Under the pieces are notes generated by a model. That model did not search any database. It was not told the origin of the DNA and saw only the letters and a list, made by a program, of their open reading frames with translations. Source: Solidesulfovibrio aerotolerans (GTDB lineage Bacteria; Desulfobacterota; Desulfovibrionia; Desulfovibrionales; Desulfovibrionaceae). From it: a DNA stretch of 44,503 nt. The stretch covers positions 1-44,503 of the forward strand of contig NZ_WVUD01000031.1 of assembly GCF_009856865.1 (NCBI RefSeq), given 5' to 3'. Positions 7,868-16,344 of this stretch are shown here, in pieces. The position numbers and the translations under genes are program-made. The first letter of the stretch is position 1. Each line of letters opens with the position of its first letter.

Positions 7868-9481
7868 TTATTCCTCCTCGTCCTCCATCCCCGGCAGGGG
7901 GTTTTGCCTGAGATCGGTGGTACGCTTTTTCTCGCCATCGAGAATGATGGCATTGCCCACCAACTCATGCACACCGGAGACGCCGACACCGGGAGCCCAA
8001 TAATCGCAAAGGGGCGGCAGGGTGGCGCGGTCGATGGCGCAGATGCAGGCCAGGTTGTTGACGCCGTGACGATCGCGCACATACTTGACGGCATTGCCCC
8101 GGGGCAGACCGCCGCGCAGACGCGTTTCAGTGAACTCTTCGTTGTTGAGACCTGCGCCGCCGCCGCAGCAAAAGGTCTGCTCGCGGATGGTGTTCTCGGG
8201 CATTTCGTAGAACTGCCGGCACACGTTTTTCATGATGTAGCGGGGTTCTTCGAGCAGACCCATGCCCCGGGCGGGGTTGCAGGAGTCGTGGAAGGTGCTG
8301 ATGAAGTTGTCGTTGCGCGACGGATCGAGATTGAGCTTTTTGTTCTTGATCAGGTCGGCGGTAAACTCCGCGATGTGCAGCATCTTGGTGCCGGAGGCGG
8401 CGTCGAACTTGGTGCCGGTAATGGGCGACACCGGGGTTTCCAGGAAATCCGCCGGGCCGTTCATGGTGGACATGTACTGGTTGATCACGCGCCACATGTG
8501 GCCGCACTCGCCGCCCAGAATCCACTTGACACCCAGGCGCTTGGCCTCGTTGTACATCTTGCCGTTGATCTTCTTCATCATCTTGTCAGAGGTGAAGAGA
8601 CCGAAGTTGCCGCCTTCGGACGCGTAGGTGCTCCAGGTGACATCCAGTCCGAGGTGCTCGAACAGGATCAGGTAGCCCATGTAGGTGTAGATGCCCGGAT
8701 CAGCGAAGATGTCGCCCGAGGGGGTGATGAAAAGGATTTCGCAACCCTTTTTGTTCACATTGGGGCGGATGCGCTTGCCGGTGATGTCCTCGATGTCGTC
8801 ACAGAGGAAATCCATCATGTCTTTGTAGGCATGGGGCTGGATGCCGAGGTGGTTGCCGGTGCGGTTGCAGTTGGCAGCCGGTTCGAGAATCCAGTTGATG
8901 TTGCAGCCGACTTCGTGGAGCAGCTCGCGGGCCATCATGGTGATTTCGGCGGTGTCGATGCCGTAGGGGCAGAAAAGCGAACACCGGCGGCATTCCGTGC
9001 ACTGGTAAAAGTACAGGAACCATTCCTTGATGACGTCTTCTTCAAGCTTGCGGGCACCGGCCAGCTTGCCGAGCACCTTGGCGGCTGCCGAGAATTCGCC
9101 CCGATAGATCGAGCGCAGCAGCTCGGCGCGCAGCACCGGCATGTTCTTGGGATCGCCGCCGCCGATAAAGAAGTGGCACTTGTCCGCGCAGGCACCGCAG
9201 CGCACGCAGATGTCCATAAAGACTTTAAACGAGCGGTACTTCTTTAAAAGCGAACGGAACTTCTCCATGACGAGGCGCTGCCAGTCGGGCGGCAACTGCC
9301 AGTCGTCGTCGGTGGGGCTCCAGACGCGCGGATTGGGCATGCCCAGATACTTAAGGATATCGGGCTTGCCGGGGTAGCTGAAATTGCCGGGTTTAAACGG
9401 CGTCTTAGTGTCCATCCACGACTTGACCGGCGTGGAGTAGTTGATCTTAATGAGTTCTTCCGGTGGCGGATACTTGGCCAT
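7868..9481 (-). CDS. dsrK: DsrK, HdrD-like cytoplasmic iron-sulfur subunit
   Basis: This 537-residue protein resembles the catalytic heterodisulfide reductase subunit HdrD. Two [4Fe-4S] motifs are visible, CVRCGACADKC (Cys92, 95, 98, 102) and CTECRRCSLFC (Cys161, 164, 167, 171). The C-terminal half carries CCG-type cysteine clusters (HDSCNPARGMG and TFCCGGGAG), which in the Hdr family hold the unusual catalytic cluster. Its expected partner is DsrC, whose trisulfide it may reduce. It is anchored by DsrM, encoded 44 bases upstream. The short acidic C-terminus ends in DEEE. Confidence 0.97.
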   Translation of the reverse strand: MAKYPPPEELIKINYSTPVKSWMDTKTPFKPGNFSYPGKPDILKYLGMPNPRVWSPTDDDWQLPPDWQRLVMEKFRSLLKKYRSFKVFMDICVRCGACADKCHFFIGGGDPKNMPVLRAELLRSIYRGEFSAAAKVLGKLAGARKLEEDVIKEWFLYFYQCTECRRCSLFCPYGIDTAEITMMARELLHEVGCNINWILEPAANCNRTGNHLGIQPHAYKDMMDFLCDDIEDITGKRIRPNVNKKGCEILFITPSGDIFADPGIYTYMGYLILFEHLGLDVTWSTYASEGGNFGLFTSDKMMKKINGKMYNEAKRLGVKWILGGECGHMWRVINQYMSTMNGPADFLETPVSPITGTKFDAASGTKMLHIAEFTADLIKNKKLNLDPSRNDNFISTFHDSCNPARGMGLLEEPRYIMKNVCRQFYEMPENTIREQTFCCGGGAGLNNEEFTETRLRGGLPRGNAVKYVRDRHGVNNLACICAIDRATLPPLCDYWAPGVGVSGVHELVGNAIILDGEKKRTTDLRQNPLPGMEDEEE

Positions 9482-9525
9482 GATCGCTCCTCACTTCTCT
9501 CCAGAAATAGTTGATTCAGGCCCTT

Positions 9526-10527
9526 TTAGGCCTTTTTATCCACGGGGAGTCCGGCTTCGATCATCTTCTCGCGGAAGTCGTCCTCGTAGGCTTCATAGGA
9601 ATGGGCCTTGACGGCGGGGTCGTTCCAGGGGTTCACCCACTGGGCCCGGCGGCTCATGTTGGGGAGAACGCGGGTGGGCGAGAGGAAGATGCCGCCCATG
9701 TGCATGAGCTTGGAGAAGGGAAAGTAGATGAAAAGCGCGCACACCAGGGTCAGGTGGGCGTACACCGAGGGATCGATGGGCGCCGTGGGCATGTGCGGCC
9801 GCAGCGTCACAATGCTCATGGTCAGTTCCTTGACGGCGATGACGTCAACCTTGACCACATAGCGCATCCAGACGCCGGTCAGCACGATGCCCAGCAGCAG
9901 GAACAACGGGAAGTAGTCCTGCATGAGGGTGATGTAGCGGACCTTGCCATCGAAAACGCGGCGGGCCAGCAGAAACAGCAGACCGACCATAATGAGCGCG
10001 TCGGACTGGTACATCACCGGCAGGCCGATCTGGAGGATGGAATCCAGGAATTCGGCGATACCGACCGCACCAGGGATCGGCATCAGGAAAAAGCGCAGGT
10101 GGCGCACCAGGATCAGCAGGAAGCAGTAGTGGAAGATCAAGGAGAACAACCACAGGGACTTTTCCGAACTGTAGCCGACCTTGGGGCCATCCTGCTGGAG
10201 CTTGACCGACGTGTTGCGGAAAAGCGACCGGAAGCAGAGCACTTCCAGGACCATCCGCATGAACACGCCTTTTTTGTCAACCGGATTGTCCCAAGGGCTC
10301 CATTTGATCCAGGGCAGCGATTTCTGCTGCCCGCCGGTGGTGGGTATGCAAAACGGAACCGGGCTTTTGGCCCAATCCACGATGCGCATGGTAAAACCCA
10401 CCATGAAAATGATGATTGCGATGTACGGGAGTGCTATCCCGAACAGCGCGCTCATCCCCATCCCCACGCCCAGCCACGGGATGACGATAAGCGCCAATAC
10501 CGCGAGAAAGGAGTAAAACGCTGCCAT
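9526..10527 (-). CDS. dsrM: DsrM, NarI-type membrane cytochrome b
   Basis: The 333-residue product is a membrane protein with about five to six hydrophobic helices, similar to the gamma subunit of nitrate reductase. Histidines in LVRHLRFFL and SVYAHLTLV, and in the KLMHMGGIF helix, are the likely heme b ligands. It should take electrons from, or give them to, menaquinone and pass them to DsrK on the cytoplasmic face. GGTGAGG precedes the ATG at 10527. It lies 36 bases after the RsbRD-like gene, with no terminator between them. Confidence 0.96.
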   Translation of the reverse strand: MAAFYSFLAVLALIVIPWLGVGMGMSALFGIALPYIAIIIFMVGFTMRIVDWAKSPVPFCIPTTGGQQKSLPWIKWSPWDNPVDKKGVFMRMVLEVLCFRSLFRNTSVKLQQDGPKVGYSSEKSLWLFSLIFHYCFLLILVRHLRFFLMPIPGAVGIAEFLDSILQIGLPVMYQSDALIMVGLLFLLARRVFDGKVRYITLMQDYFPLFLLLGIVLTGVWMRYVVKVDVIAVKELTMSIVTLRPHMPTAPIDPSVYAHLTLVCALFIYFPFSKLMHMGGIFLSPTRVLPNMSRRAQWVNPWNDPAVKAHSYEAYEDDFREKMIEAGLPVDKKA

Positions 10528-10563
10528 GTACCCTCACCTCGTTAAAGGTTTCCCCATTGACGC

Positions 10564-11106
10564 CTACTGGTCCTCCCCTCCCTCGGCGGAGAGGTCGCAG
10601 ACGAGATTGGCCCGTTTAAGGAGCCGGTCGTACTGTTTCTTGATCTGATCGATCCGAAGGGCGGCAATCTTTTCACGGCACTGGCAGTAGATATCCAAGG
10701 CAAACAGGGCCAGTACGTCGATGGAGGATTCCAGGGCCAAAAGTTCCACGAAGAGGTTGTCCTCCGCAATCTTTGGCCACAGGACTTCCCGAATCGCTTT
10801 TTTGAGCAGAAAAACAAAAGACGTGGCCTGGGACGGCGTGAAGTCCTGGACAGCGCGAACCCGCACGATCTCATCGAGCAGCGGCGTGAACGTGGCCGCG
10901 TCGGGCACCGGGCCGCAGGTGGCCAGATTTGTCACAATGCCGCGCATCCCGGCTTCGAACCGGTGGCGCACGGGATTGGCAAAGGGGTCGTCCCGCTTTT
11001 TCCAGAGCACGGCCGTGCTCTCGGCATAGGTGCCGAGCACAAGATCGAACCAGGCGTCCAGGACGGCCTGCTGTTCGAGGACGAGATAGTCCACCAATTT
11101 GAGCAT
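10564..11106 (-). CDS. RsbRD N-terminal-domain-like protein heading the dsr operon
   Basis: This 180-residue, largely alpha-helical soluble protein resembles the RsbRD N-terminal (non-heme globin-like sensor) domain found in stressosome proteins. Recognisable parts are the N-terminal LKLVDYLVLEQQAVLDAWFD helix and the FTPSQATSFVFLLKKAIRE helix. No STAS or output domain is attached. The gene directly precedes dsrM in the same orientation. As I recall, a comparable gene sits in this place in other Desulfovibrio genomes. It could sense a signal and tune or assemble the Dsr complex; that role is inference. The start has AAAGG about nine bases upstream. Confidence 0.75.
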   Translation of the reverse strand: MLKLVDYLVLEQQAVLDAWFDLVLGTYAESTAVLWKKRDDPFANPVRHRFEAGMRGIVTNLATCGPVPDAATFTPLLDEIVRVRAVQDFTPSQATSFVFLLKKAIREVLWPKIAEDNLFVELLALESSIDVLALFALDIYCQCREKIAALRIDQIKKQYDRLLKRANLVCDLSAEGGEDQ

Positions 11107-11223
11107 GGAAATGTACCTTTCTTCACAAATGCTTAACAGGCTGGTTCCTTACCAGAAAAGCGCAAATTGTAAAGGACGGAAATCCTCTGGCCGGGGCGGA
11201 AATCGTCAGGAATTCCCGGAGGG

Positions 11224-11253
11224 TTGCCGCTTTATCGCGCTTTTTGCTAGGCT
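11224..11253 (+). promoter_or_regulatory. Possible promoter for the winged-helix-like gene
   Basis: TTGCCG (11224-11229) and TAGGCT (11248-11253) are separated by 18 bases and end 21 bases before the ATG at 11275. The -35 fits moderately and the -10 weakly. Confidence 0.35.
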
Positions 11254-11274
11254 CGGAAAAAAAAGGGGGACGCC

Positions 11275-11787
11275 ATGCAGCCCACCACCGCCCAGATCAG
11301 TATCCTGCGCGCCGCCGCCGCGTTTTCCACGGTGCAGCGCTATAACGGAACCTTGCCGAAACGGCAGGCCCTGCACTACGACAAGACACAATTGGCGGTG
11401 CTTGAAGATGCCGGATTTTTGGAACGGGTCAAGCTTTCATTTCCCTGCGGCGCGGCCATAGAAGGCTGGCGGCTGACGGAACCCGGACGCCATCTCCTGG
11501 CCGACGGTGCCGCCGACCCGGCCCTGGAGCCCGAGCATCTGCGCCTGCTGTCCGACGTGTACCATTACTCCCGGCTGTCCCAGAACCGGGGCATGATGCC
11601 CAAGGAGTTGGAGAAGGCCTTTGATGCCGATGACCTGCGCGATCTCTTTGAGCACGGCTATCTGCTGCGCATCAAGCTCAAGGGCCGGGTCACCGCCAAG
11701 GGCTGGGTCGTGTCCGACAAAGGACTTACCGCCCTGCGCCGGGCTGCCGGCACCGCTGCGACGCCCCCGTGCGCCAAAAGCCACTAA
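11275..11787 (+). CDS. Protein with two related winged-helix-like modules, function unknown
   Basis: This 170-residue protein seems to contain an internal duplication. Segment one (about 27-75) reads LPKRQALHYDKTQLAVLEDA, then a GFLERVKL turn and a GWRLTEPGRHLL end. Segment two (about 107-155) reads MPKELEKAFDADDLRDLFEH, then GYLLRIKL and GWVVSDKGLTAL. Each has the helix-turn-helix-wing pattern of MarR-like or archaeal-type winged helices, including the basic wing and the T/SxxGxxxL close. A DNA-binding role is plausible but not shown. It diverges from the dsr operon across a 168-base gap. The start has GGGGGA five bases upstream. Its stop overlaps the stop of the convergent amphi-Trp-like gene. 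Confidence 0.7.
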   Translation: MQPTTAQISILRAAAAFSTVQRYNGTLPKRQALHYDKTQLAVLEDAGFLERVKLSFPCGAAIEGWRLTEPGRHLLADGAADPALEPEHLRLLSDVYHYSRLSQNRGMMPKELEKAFDADDLRDLFEHGYLLRIKLKGRVTAKGWVVSDKGLTALRRAAGTAATPPCAKSH

Positions 11788-12041
11788 AACTCGCCGCGCA
11801 GTCCCGACTCCCCAGGCTGGTGCGGACGCCACGACAGGCGCACGTCGACACCTTCCCGATCCGGCCGCTTGGTGGCTTTGATCTCCACATCGAGCATCAC
11901 CGCCGGAGCCAGTTCCATGGACACCCGGCCGACCGCCACGCCGAGGCTGCCGGCCCGCAAGGCCCGGGCCATGGCCTCCAGCCGATCCGCCGCCTCCGCC
12001 ACTCCCATGACCCCGCCCAGGCGGGCTGTCTGTATGGTCAT
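11784..12041 (-). CDS. Small amphi-Trp-domain-like protein
   Basis: The 85-residue product fits the small amphi-Trp domain pattern. It has a helical segment (VAEAADRLEAMARALRAGSL), then beta strands (GVAVGRVSMEL, then AVMLDVEIKATK) and a final VDVRLSWRP strand with the tryptophan. These proteins are widespread in bacteria and archaea and have no firm function. The start is ATG at 12041, with GGGAGG five bases away. The stop codon overlaps that of the convergent upstream gene, so the two transcripts must overlap at their ends. Confidence 0.65.
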   Translation of the reverse strand: MTIQTARLGGVMGVAEAADRLEAMARALRAGSLGVAVGRVSMELAPAVMLDVEIKATKRPDREGVDVRLSWRPHQPGESGLRGEF

Positions 12042-12205
12042 CCTGCCTCCCCGGCCGCCGGCGAGGCGGCCCAGCCGCCCCCTACACGGCCAGGGTGACC
12101 AGCCGGCAACGGCCCGGTTACGACGGTATGGGAAATACGGCCCACGGCACCGGCCGGCAACACCCGGCGACCAGCCGCCACGCCCGCCACCGCCAACCAC
12201 CGGGC

Positions 12206-12709
12206 TCATTGGGCCGGCGCGCTGCCACCGCCGGCCAGGGCCAGCACACCGGCCAGGGCTTCCCGCACGGCCAGCCGCTTGACCGCCAGCCGGTCTCCGG
12301 CAAATTCAAAGCGCGCAACCGTTGCGCCCTGCGGTCCCTCCCAGGCCATCCACACCGTGCCCACGGGCTTTTGCGGCGTGCCGCCCGTCGGTCCGGCAAT
12401 GCCGCTGATGGCCACGGACACGTCGGCCCGCAGCACGCCGCGCGCGCCCTTGGCCATGGCCAGCACGGCCTCGCGGCTGACCGCCCCCTTGGCCTCGAGC
12501 AGCGCCTGGGACACCCCCAGCACGTCGCGCTTGACGGCATTGGCATACGCCACCACGCCGCCGCAGAACCAGGCCGAGGCACCGGAGGCGTCGGTCAGGA
12601 CGCTGGCCAAGAGCCCCCCGGTGCAGGATTCGGCGCAGCCAAGCAGCCAGCCTTTGGCGGTCAAGGCCTGGCCCACGGCCTGGGCCAGTTGGTGCAATTG
12701 GTCTTGCAT
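12206..12709 (-). CDS. pncC: CinA C-terminal-domain protein, nicotinamide-nucleotide amidase
   Basis: This 167-residue stand-alone CinA C-terminal domain belongs to the PncC family, which deamidates nicotinamide mononucleotide in the pyridine nucleotide salvage cycle. Motifs seen are AESCTGGLL (catalytic Ser/Cys region), VVAYANAVK and SGIAGPTGGTPQKPVGTVW. The N-terminal MoaB-like half of full CinA is absent, as is common. The gene diverges from serS. The 164 bases between it and the small downstream gene hold no gene I can see. Confidence 0.92.
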   Translation of the reverse strand: MQDQLHQLAQAVGQALTAKGWLLGCAESCTGGLLASVLTDASGASAWFCGGVVAYANAVKRDVLGVSQALLEAKGAVSREAVLAMAKGARGVLRADVSVAISGIAGPTGGTPQKPVGTVWMAWEGPQGATVARFEFAGDRLAVKRLAVREALAGVLALAGGGSAPAQ

Positions 12710-12898
12710 GCTGCCTCCTGGAAATACTTTCGCCCCGAGTAGCGTAATTGCCGGGGGCTGTCATTGCCCTTTCGCCCGGCCACTTTCCATAATTGTCAAT
12801 TGTGGCAAGCTGATCCGACCCGCCGCTGCCAGCGGGCTTGACGCGGCAACAACCGGCCGCGTACAGGGCATGGCGACCGATACGACAAGGAGCGAGTC

Positions 12899-14188
12899 AT
12901 GCTGGATCTTAAATTCCTGCGCCAAAACCCGGCCGCCGTGGCCGACGGCATGGCCAGACGGCGATTTCCCTTCGATATGGCTGCCTTTTTGGCCCTGGAA
13001 GAAAAACGACGGGCCTTGCTCACAGCGGTCGAGCAGAAAAAGAGCCAGCGCAACGCCGCTTCGGCCGAAGTGGCCAAGGCCAAGCGGGCCGGCAGCGACG
13101 CCGCCCATATCCTGGCCGGGCTGGGCACCCTGTCCGACGACATCAAGGCCTTAGACGAAACCGCCAAGGCCATCGACGCCGAAGTGGCCGAACTGCTGCT
13201 CGGTGTCCCCAACATCCCCCACGCCACCACGCCCGACGGGGCGGGTGAAGCCGACAATCCCACCGTGCGCACGGTCGGCACCCCCCGAGCGTTTCCCGAT
13301 TTCCCCGCCCGCGAGCATCAAGACATCGGCGCGGCTCTGGGGCTGGACGCCGAACGGGCGGTCAAACTCTCCGGGGCGCGCTTTGTGGTGCTGCGGGGGC
13401 AGCTGGCCCGTTTGGAGCGCGCCCTGGCGGCCTTTATGCTCGATACGCACATAGCAGCCCACGGCTATCTTGAAGTGGCCACGCCCTACATCGTTTCGGA
13501 TGAAAGCCTCATCGGCACGGGCCAGCTCCCCAAATTTGCCGACGAACTCTTTAAGATCGAAGGCGCGCCCGCCTATCTGATCCCCACCGCCGAGGTGCCG
13601 GTGACCAACCTGCACCGGGGTGAAACGCTGCCCGAGTCGGCCCTGCCCATGGGCTACGTCTGCCACACCCAGTGCTTTCGCTCCGAGGCCGGCTCCTACG
13701 GCAAGGACACCAAGGGGCTTATCCGCCTGCACCAGTTCGGCAAGGTGGAACTGGTACGCTTTGTCCATCCCGACACCTCCTACGACGAGCTGGAAAAGCT
13801 GACCAGCCACGCCGAGGCCATTTTGCAAGCCCTCGAACTGCCGTATCGGGTGGTGGCCTTGTGCGCAGGCGACCTGGGCTTTTCCTCGGCCAAGACCTAC
13901 GATCTGGAGGTCTGGCTGCCCGGGCAAAACAAGTACCGCGAAATTTCCTCGTGCTCCAATTTCGAGGACTACCAGGCCCGGCGGGCTGATATCCGCTTTA
14001 AGCCCGAGGGCGGCAAGAAAACCGCCTACGTGCATACGCTCAACGGCTCAGGGCTGGCTATCGGGCGCACCATGGCCGCAGTCCTTGAGAACTTTGTCCA
14101 GGCCGACGGCTCCGTGGTTGTCCCCGGGGTGCTTGTTCCGTATATGGGTGGCATCGGCGTTTTGGAACCAGAGGGGAAACGGGCATGA
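12899..14188 (+). CDS. serS: Seryl-tRNA synthetase
   Basis: SerRS charges tRNA-Ser, and also tRNA-Sec where selenocysteine is used. The 429-residue product has the N-terminal antiparallel coiled-coil arm (about 27-105), which holds the tRNA long variable arm. The class II catalytic core follows, with TAEVPVTN, motif 2 [20 protein letters not shown] and motif 3 [16 protein letters not shown]. Length is normal. A GGAG about 9 bases before the ATG is consistent with this start. The next gene overlaps its stop (ATGA). Confidence 0.98.
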   Translation: MLDLKFLRQNPAAVADGMARRRFPFDMAAFLALEEKRRALLTAVEQKKSQRNAASAEVAKAKRAGSDAAHILAGLGTLSDDIKALDETAKAIDAEVAELLLGVPNIPHATTPDGAGEADNPTVRTVGTPRAFPDFPAREHQDIGAALGLDAERAVKLSGARFVVLRGQLARLERALAAFMLDTHIAAHGYLEVATPYIVSDESLIGTGQLPKFADELFKIEGAPAYLIPTAEVPVTNLHRGETLPESALPMGYVCHTQCFRSEAGSYGKDTKGLIRLHQFGKVELVRFVHPDTSYDELEKLTSHAEAILQALELPYRVVALCAGDLGFSSAKTYDLEVWLPGQNKYREISSCSNFEDYQARRADIRFKPEGGKKTAYVHTLNGSGLAIGRTMAAVLENFVQADGSVVVPGVLVPYMGGIGVLEPEGKRA

Positions 14189-14373
14189 TGGCAGGCGGAA
14201 AACGTCAGGCCTTGTGGGCCGAGATCAAGCGCGGCCTGCTCATTGGCGGGGCTGTGGGTGTTTTGGGCGGCCTGTTTTTCATGGACATGCGCCGGGGGCT
14301 GGCCCTGGGCCTTATCGGCGGTTTTTTCGCCGTGCTGACCCGGCGCACCATCGACAGGCGCCGGGGCGAATAG
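14185..14373 (+). CDS. Small membrane protein coupled to serS
   Basis: A 62-residue product with a basic N-terminus, two hydrophobic stretches (about 18-33 and 38-53) and a strongly basic C-terminus ([10 protein letters not shown]). The ATG overlaps the serS stop as ATGA, indicating translational coupling. I recognise no family. Glycine-rich helices suggest a small hairpin in the inner membrane. Confidence 0.65.
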   Translation: MMAGGKRQALWAEIKRGLLIGGAVGVLGGLFFMDMRRGLALGLIGGFFAVLTRRTIDRRRGE

Positions 14374-14391
14374 CCGCCGGACGCACGCCCG

Positions 14392-14462
14392 GCCCCACAG
14401 GGTGCGCCCTGTGGGGCGCAATCTGCAAAAAAGGCGGCAGGCCGTTTGGCCTGCCGCCTTTT
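14392..14462. terminator. Tandem hairpins between serS unit and tolC-like gene
   Basis: A first perfect 11-pair stem lies at 14392-14402/14407-14417, and a second perfect 13-pair stem at 14431-14443/14448-14460. The second is flanked by AAAAAA on its left and TTTT on its right, so it can terminate transcription in both directions. It lies between convergent genes. The first has no T run. Confidence 0.85.
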
Positions 14463-14483
14463 GGCGTTGCAAAATCCCGCGAA

Positions 14484-16100
14484 CTAATTGGTCATGAGGC
14501 TTAAATTCTTCACGCCCATGGACACGTAGAGGTCGGCCAGGGCGCTCTGGTAGTCGGTGAGCGACTGGGTCAGGTTGAACTCGGCGGTGCTGACGCGGGC
14601 CTGGGCATCCAGCACGTCGGTGCTGGTGCCGACTTGCGCCTGATAGCGGGCCACGGCCATGCGAAAGCCTTCCTTGGACGCTTCCAGGGCCGTGCGGGCC
14701 ACGGAGATGCGTTTGGCGGCGTCTTGCAGGTTGAGATAAAAGGTCTTGACCTGATAGCCGATGTCCAGGCGCAGCTTGGCCAGATCGGCCTGCAGCTTTT
14801 TGACCTGATCGCGCGCGGCCTGCAGGCCGAAGTAGGTCGAACCCCAGTCCCAGGCCTGCAGGGACGCCGTGATCCCCACTGTGGTGTTCTGGGGCGTGGT
14901 GGAGCCGGAATTGTCCTTCAGGTCGAGGTCCAGGGTATTGCCGCTTTTGGTGTAGGTCCCCTGGGCCTGGACTTGCGGATACAGCGGACTGGCCGCAATC
15001 TTGGCATCGCGCTCGGCGATCTGCACGGATTTGACGGCCATGTAGAGGTCGGGGCGCTGTTTGTAGGCCTGATCGAGGCAGTCCTCGATCTTCATGGTAA
15101 AGGGCAGAAAGGACAGTTCACCCAGATAGTTGGTCTGTTGGTTCAGCGGCAGGTTGAGCAGGGAGTTGAGCTGGGCGATCTGCACCAGGACGCTGTTTTC
15201 CGCCTTGAGCAGATCCTGTTCGGCCTGGGCCAGATCGGATTCGGCCTGCAACACGTCCAGGCGGGGCTTGAGACCGACGTCATAATAGGCCTGGGCAACT
15301 TTGTACTGGGATTCCAGCCGGGCCACGGAATCCTTGTTGCTGAGCACATTGGCCCGGGCCTGCAGCAAGGTCAAAAAGGCCTGCTGCACCCCTTTGACCA
15401 GGGTCAGCTCCGTGTACTTGATATTGGCTTCAGCCTGCTCTTTGGTCAGGGCGGCTTTTTGATAGGTGCTTAACAGCCGGAAACCGGTGAAAAGCGGCTG
15501 GGTGACCTGCAACTGGAGCTGGTAGAGATTTTGCCAGTAGCCTTGCCGGGTGGAGGCGGTGCGGGTCGTGCTCAGGTTGGTGCCTTTCACCGCGTTGATG
15601 ATCTGGTTCCCCGGCAGGGTGAGGCTGGTCGAACCCACCGTGGTGGCGTCAGTGCGCTGGAAGGCGTAGCTGACGGTGCCCACGGGTCCGAAATTGGCCA
15701 GCGCCTGACGCCGGTATTCTTCGGAACCAGACAGGGTGGAGCGGGCCGCCTGCATCTGGGGGTTGGCATCCAGACCGCGCTGGACGCTTTGCTGCATATC
15801 AAAGGCCTGGCCCTCGGCGGTCATGGCCGCCGCAGCCTGGCCGGTGGCCTGGGCCACGGCCGGATCGGTCTGTTTCTGCTGGACGAAATCAGGCAACGGG
15901 ATCTTGTCGATCTTCGTTTCCAGTCCCGGGTCCGTGGACGCCGGGGCAGCGCTGGCGGGTTGCTGGGCGGCGCTGTAGCGCTTGGCCACGCGGTCCGTGC
16001 CACTGGCGGGGGTCTGGGCGCCAACGTGTCCAGCCGTCATGCCCAGAATGAATAAACCCGCTATGATAGCCAGATAAGGCCGTTTCGCATTTGCGCTCAT
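14484..16100 (-). CDS. TolC-family outer-membrane efflux/secretion channel
   Basis: The 538-residue product begins with a signal peptide (MSANAKRPYLAIIAGLFILG then MTAGHVGA; start ATG 16100 with GAGAGGA upstream). A low-complexity Ala/Pro/Gln linker follows to about residue 85, then two OEP repeats (about 95-290 and 310-520). Typical features are LNLPLNQQTNYLGEL, the ARVSTAEFNLTQSLTDYQSAL helix and a C-terminal LYVSMGV strand. Such proteins form trimeric outer-membrane tunnels for type I secretion or RND/MFS efflux. The N-terminal linker makes it longer than most TolC proteins. No pump or membrane-fusion gene is adjacent, so the transported substrate is unknown. Confidence 0.9.
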   Translation of the reverse strand: MSANAKRPYLAIIAGLFILGMTAGHVGAQTPASGTDRVAKRYSAAQQPASAAPASTDPGLETKIDKIPLPDFVQQKQTDPAVAQATGQAAAAMTAEGQAFDMQQSVQRGLDANPQMQAARSTLSGSEEYRRQALANFGPVGTVSYAFQRTDATTVGSTSLTLPGNQIINAVKGTNLSTTRTASTRQGYWQNLYQLQLQVTQPLFTGFRLLSTYQKAALTKEQAEANIKYTELTLVKGVQQAFLTLLQARANVLSNKDSVARLESQYKVAQAYYDVGLKPRLDVLQAESDLAQAEQDLLKAENSVLVQIAQLNSLLNLPLNQQTNYLGELSFLPFTMKIEDCLDQAYKQRPDLYMAVKSVQIAERDAKIAASPLYPQVQAQGTYTKSGNTLDLDLKDNSGSTTPQNTTVGITASLQAWDWGSTYFGLQAARDQVKKLQADLAKLRLDIGYQVKTFYLNLQDAAKRISVARTALEASKEGFRMAVARYQAQVGTSTDVLDAQARVSTAEFNLTQSLTDYQSALADLYVSMGVKNLSLMTN

Positions 16101-16344
16101 GCCGTGTCCTCTCCATCTCAAGAGATTACCTTGAACCAAGGTCCTCTCCGATAATACGATTAATTCAGAATGTACACTCATGTTAACAGGCATTCACCAG
16201 ACTGGCGCAGGCCCGTTTCCAGCGCGTTTTTAGCCGTCTTTTCGACCCTTGTCGAGGCTCCCCGTCGTTTGGTTGCAACCGGGCGCTCCCTGCCGTACAA
16301 GCGAAAGGCAGCGTAGCGGCCGCATTGCCGCCCAAAGGAGCCCC

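Noticed and set aside
7703-9247. 514-codon open frame on the plus strand
   Set aside because: It is the antisense of dsrK and dsrJ, rich in His/Gly/Val with no motif; the minus-strand genes have clear cofactor motifs.
12791-12801. AATTG-T-CAATT palindrome between pncC and serS
   Set aside because: It is short, lies in a locally AT-rich patch and has no matching copy or clear promoter next to it.
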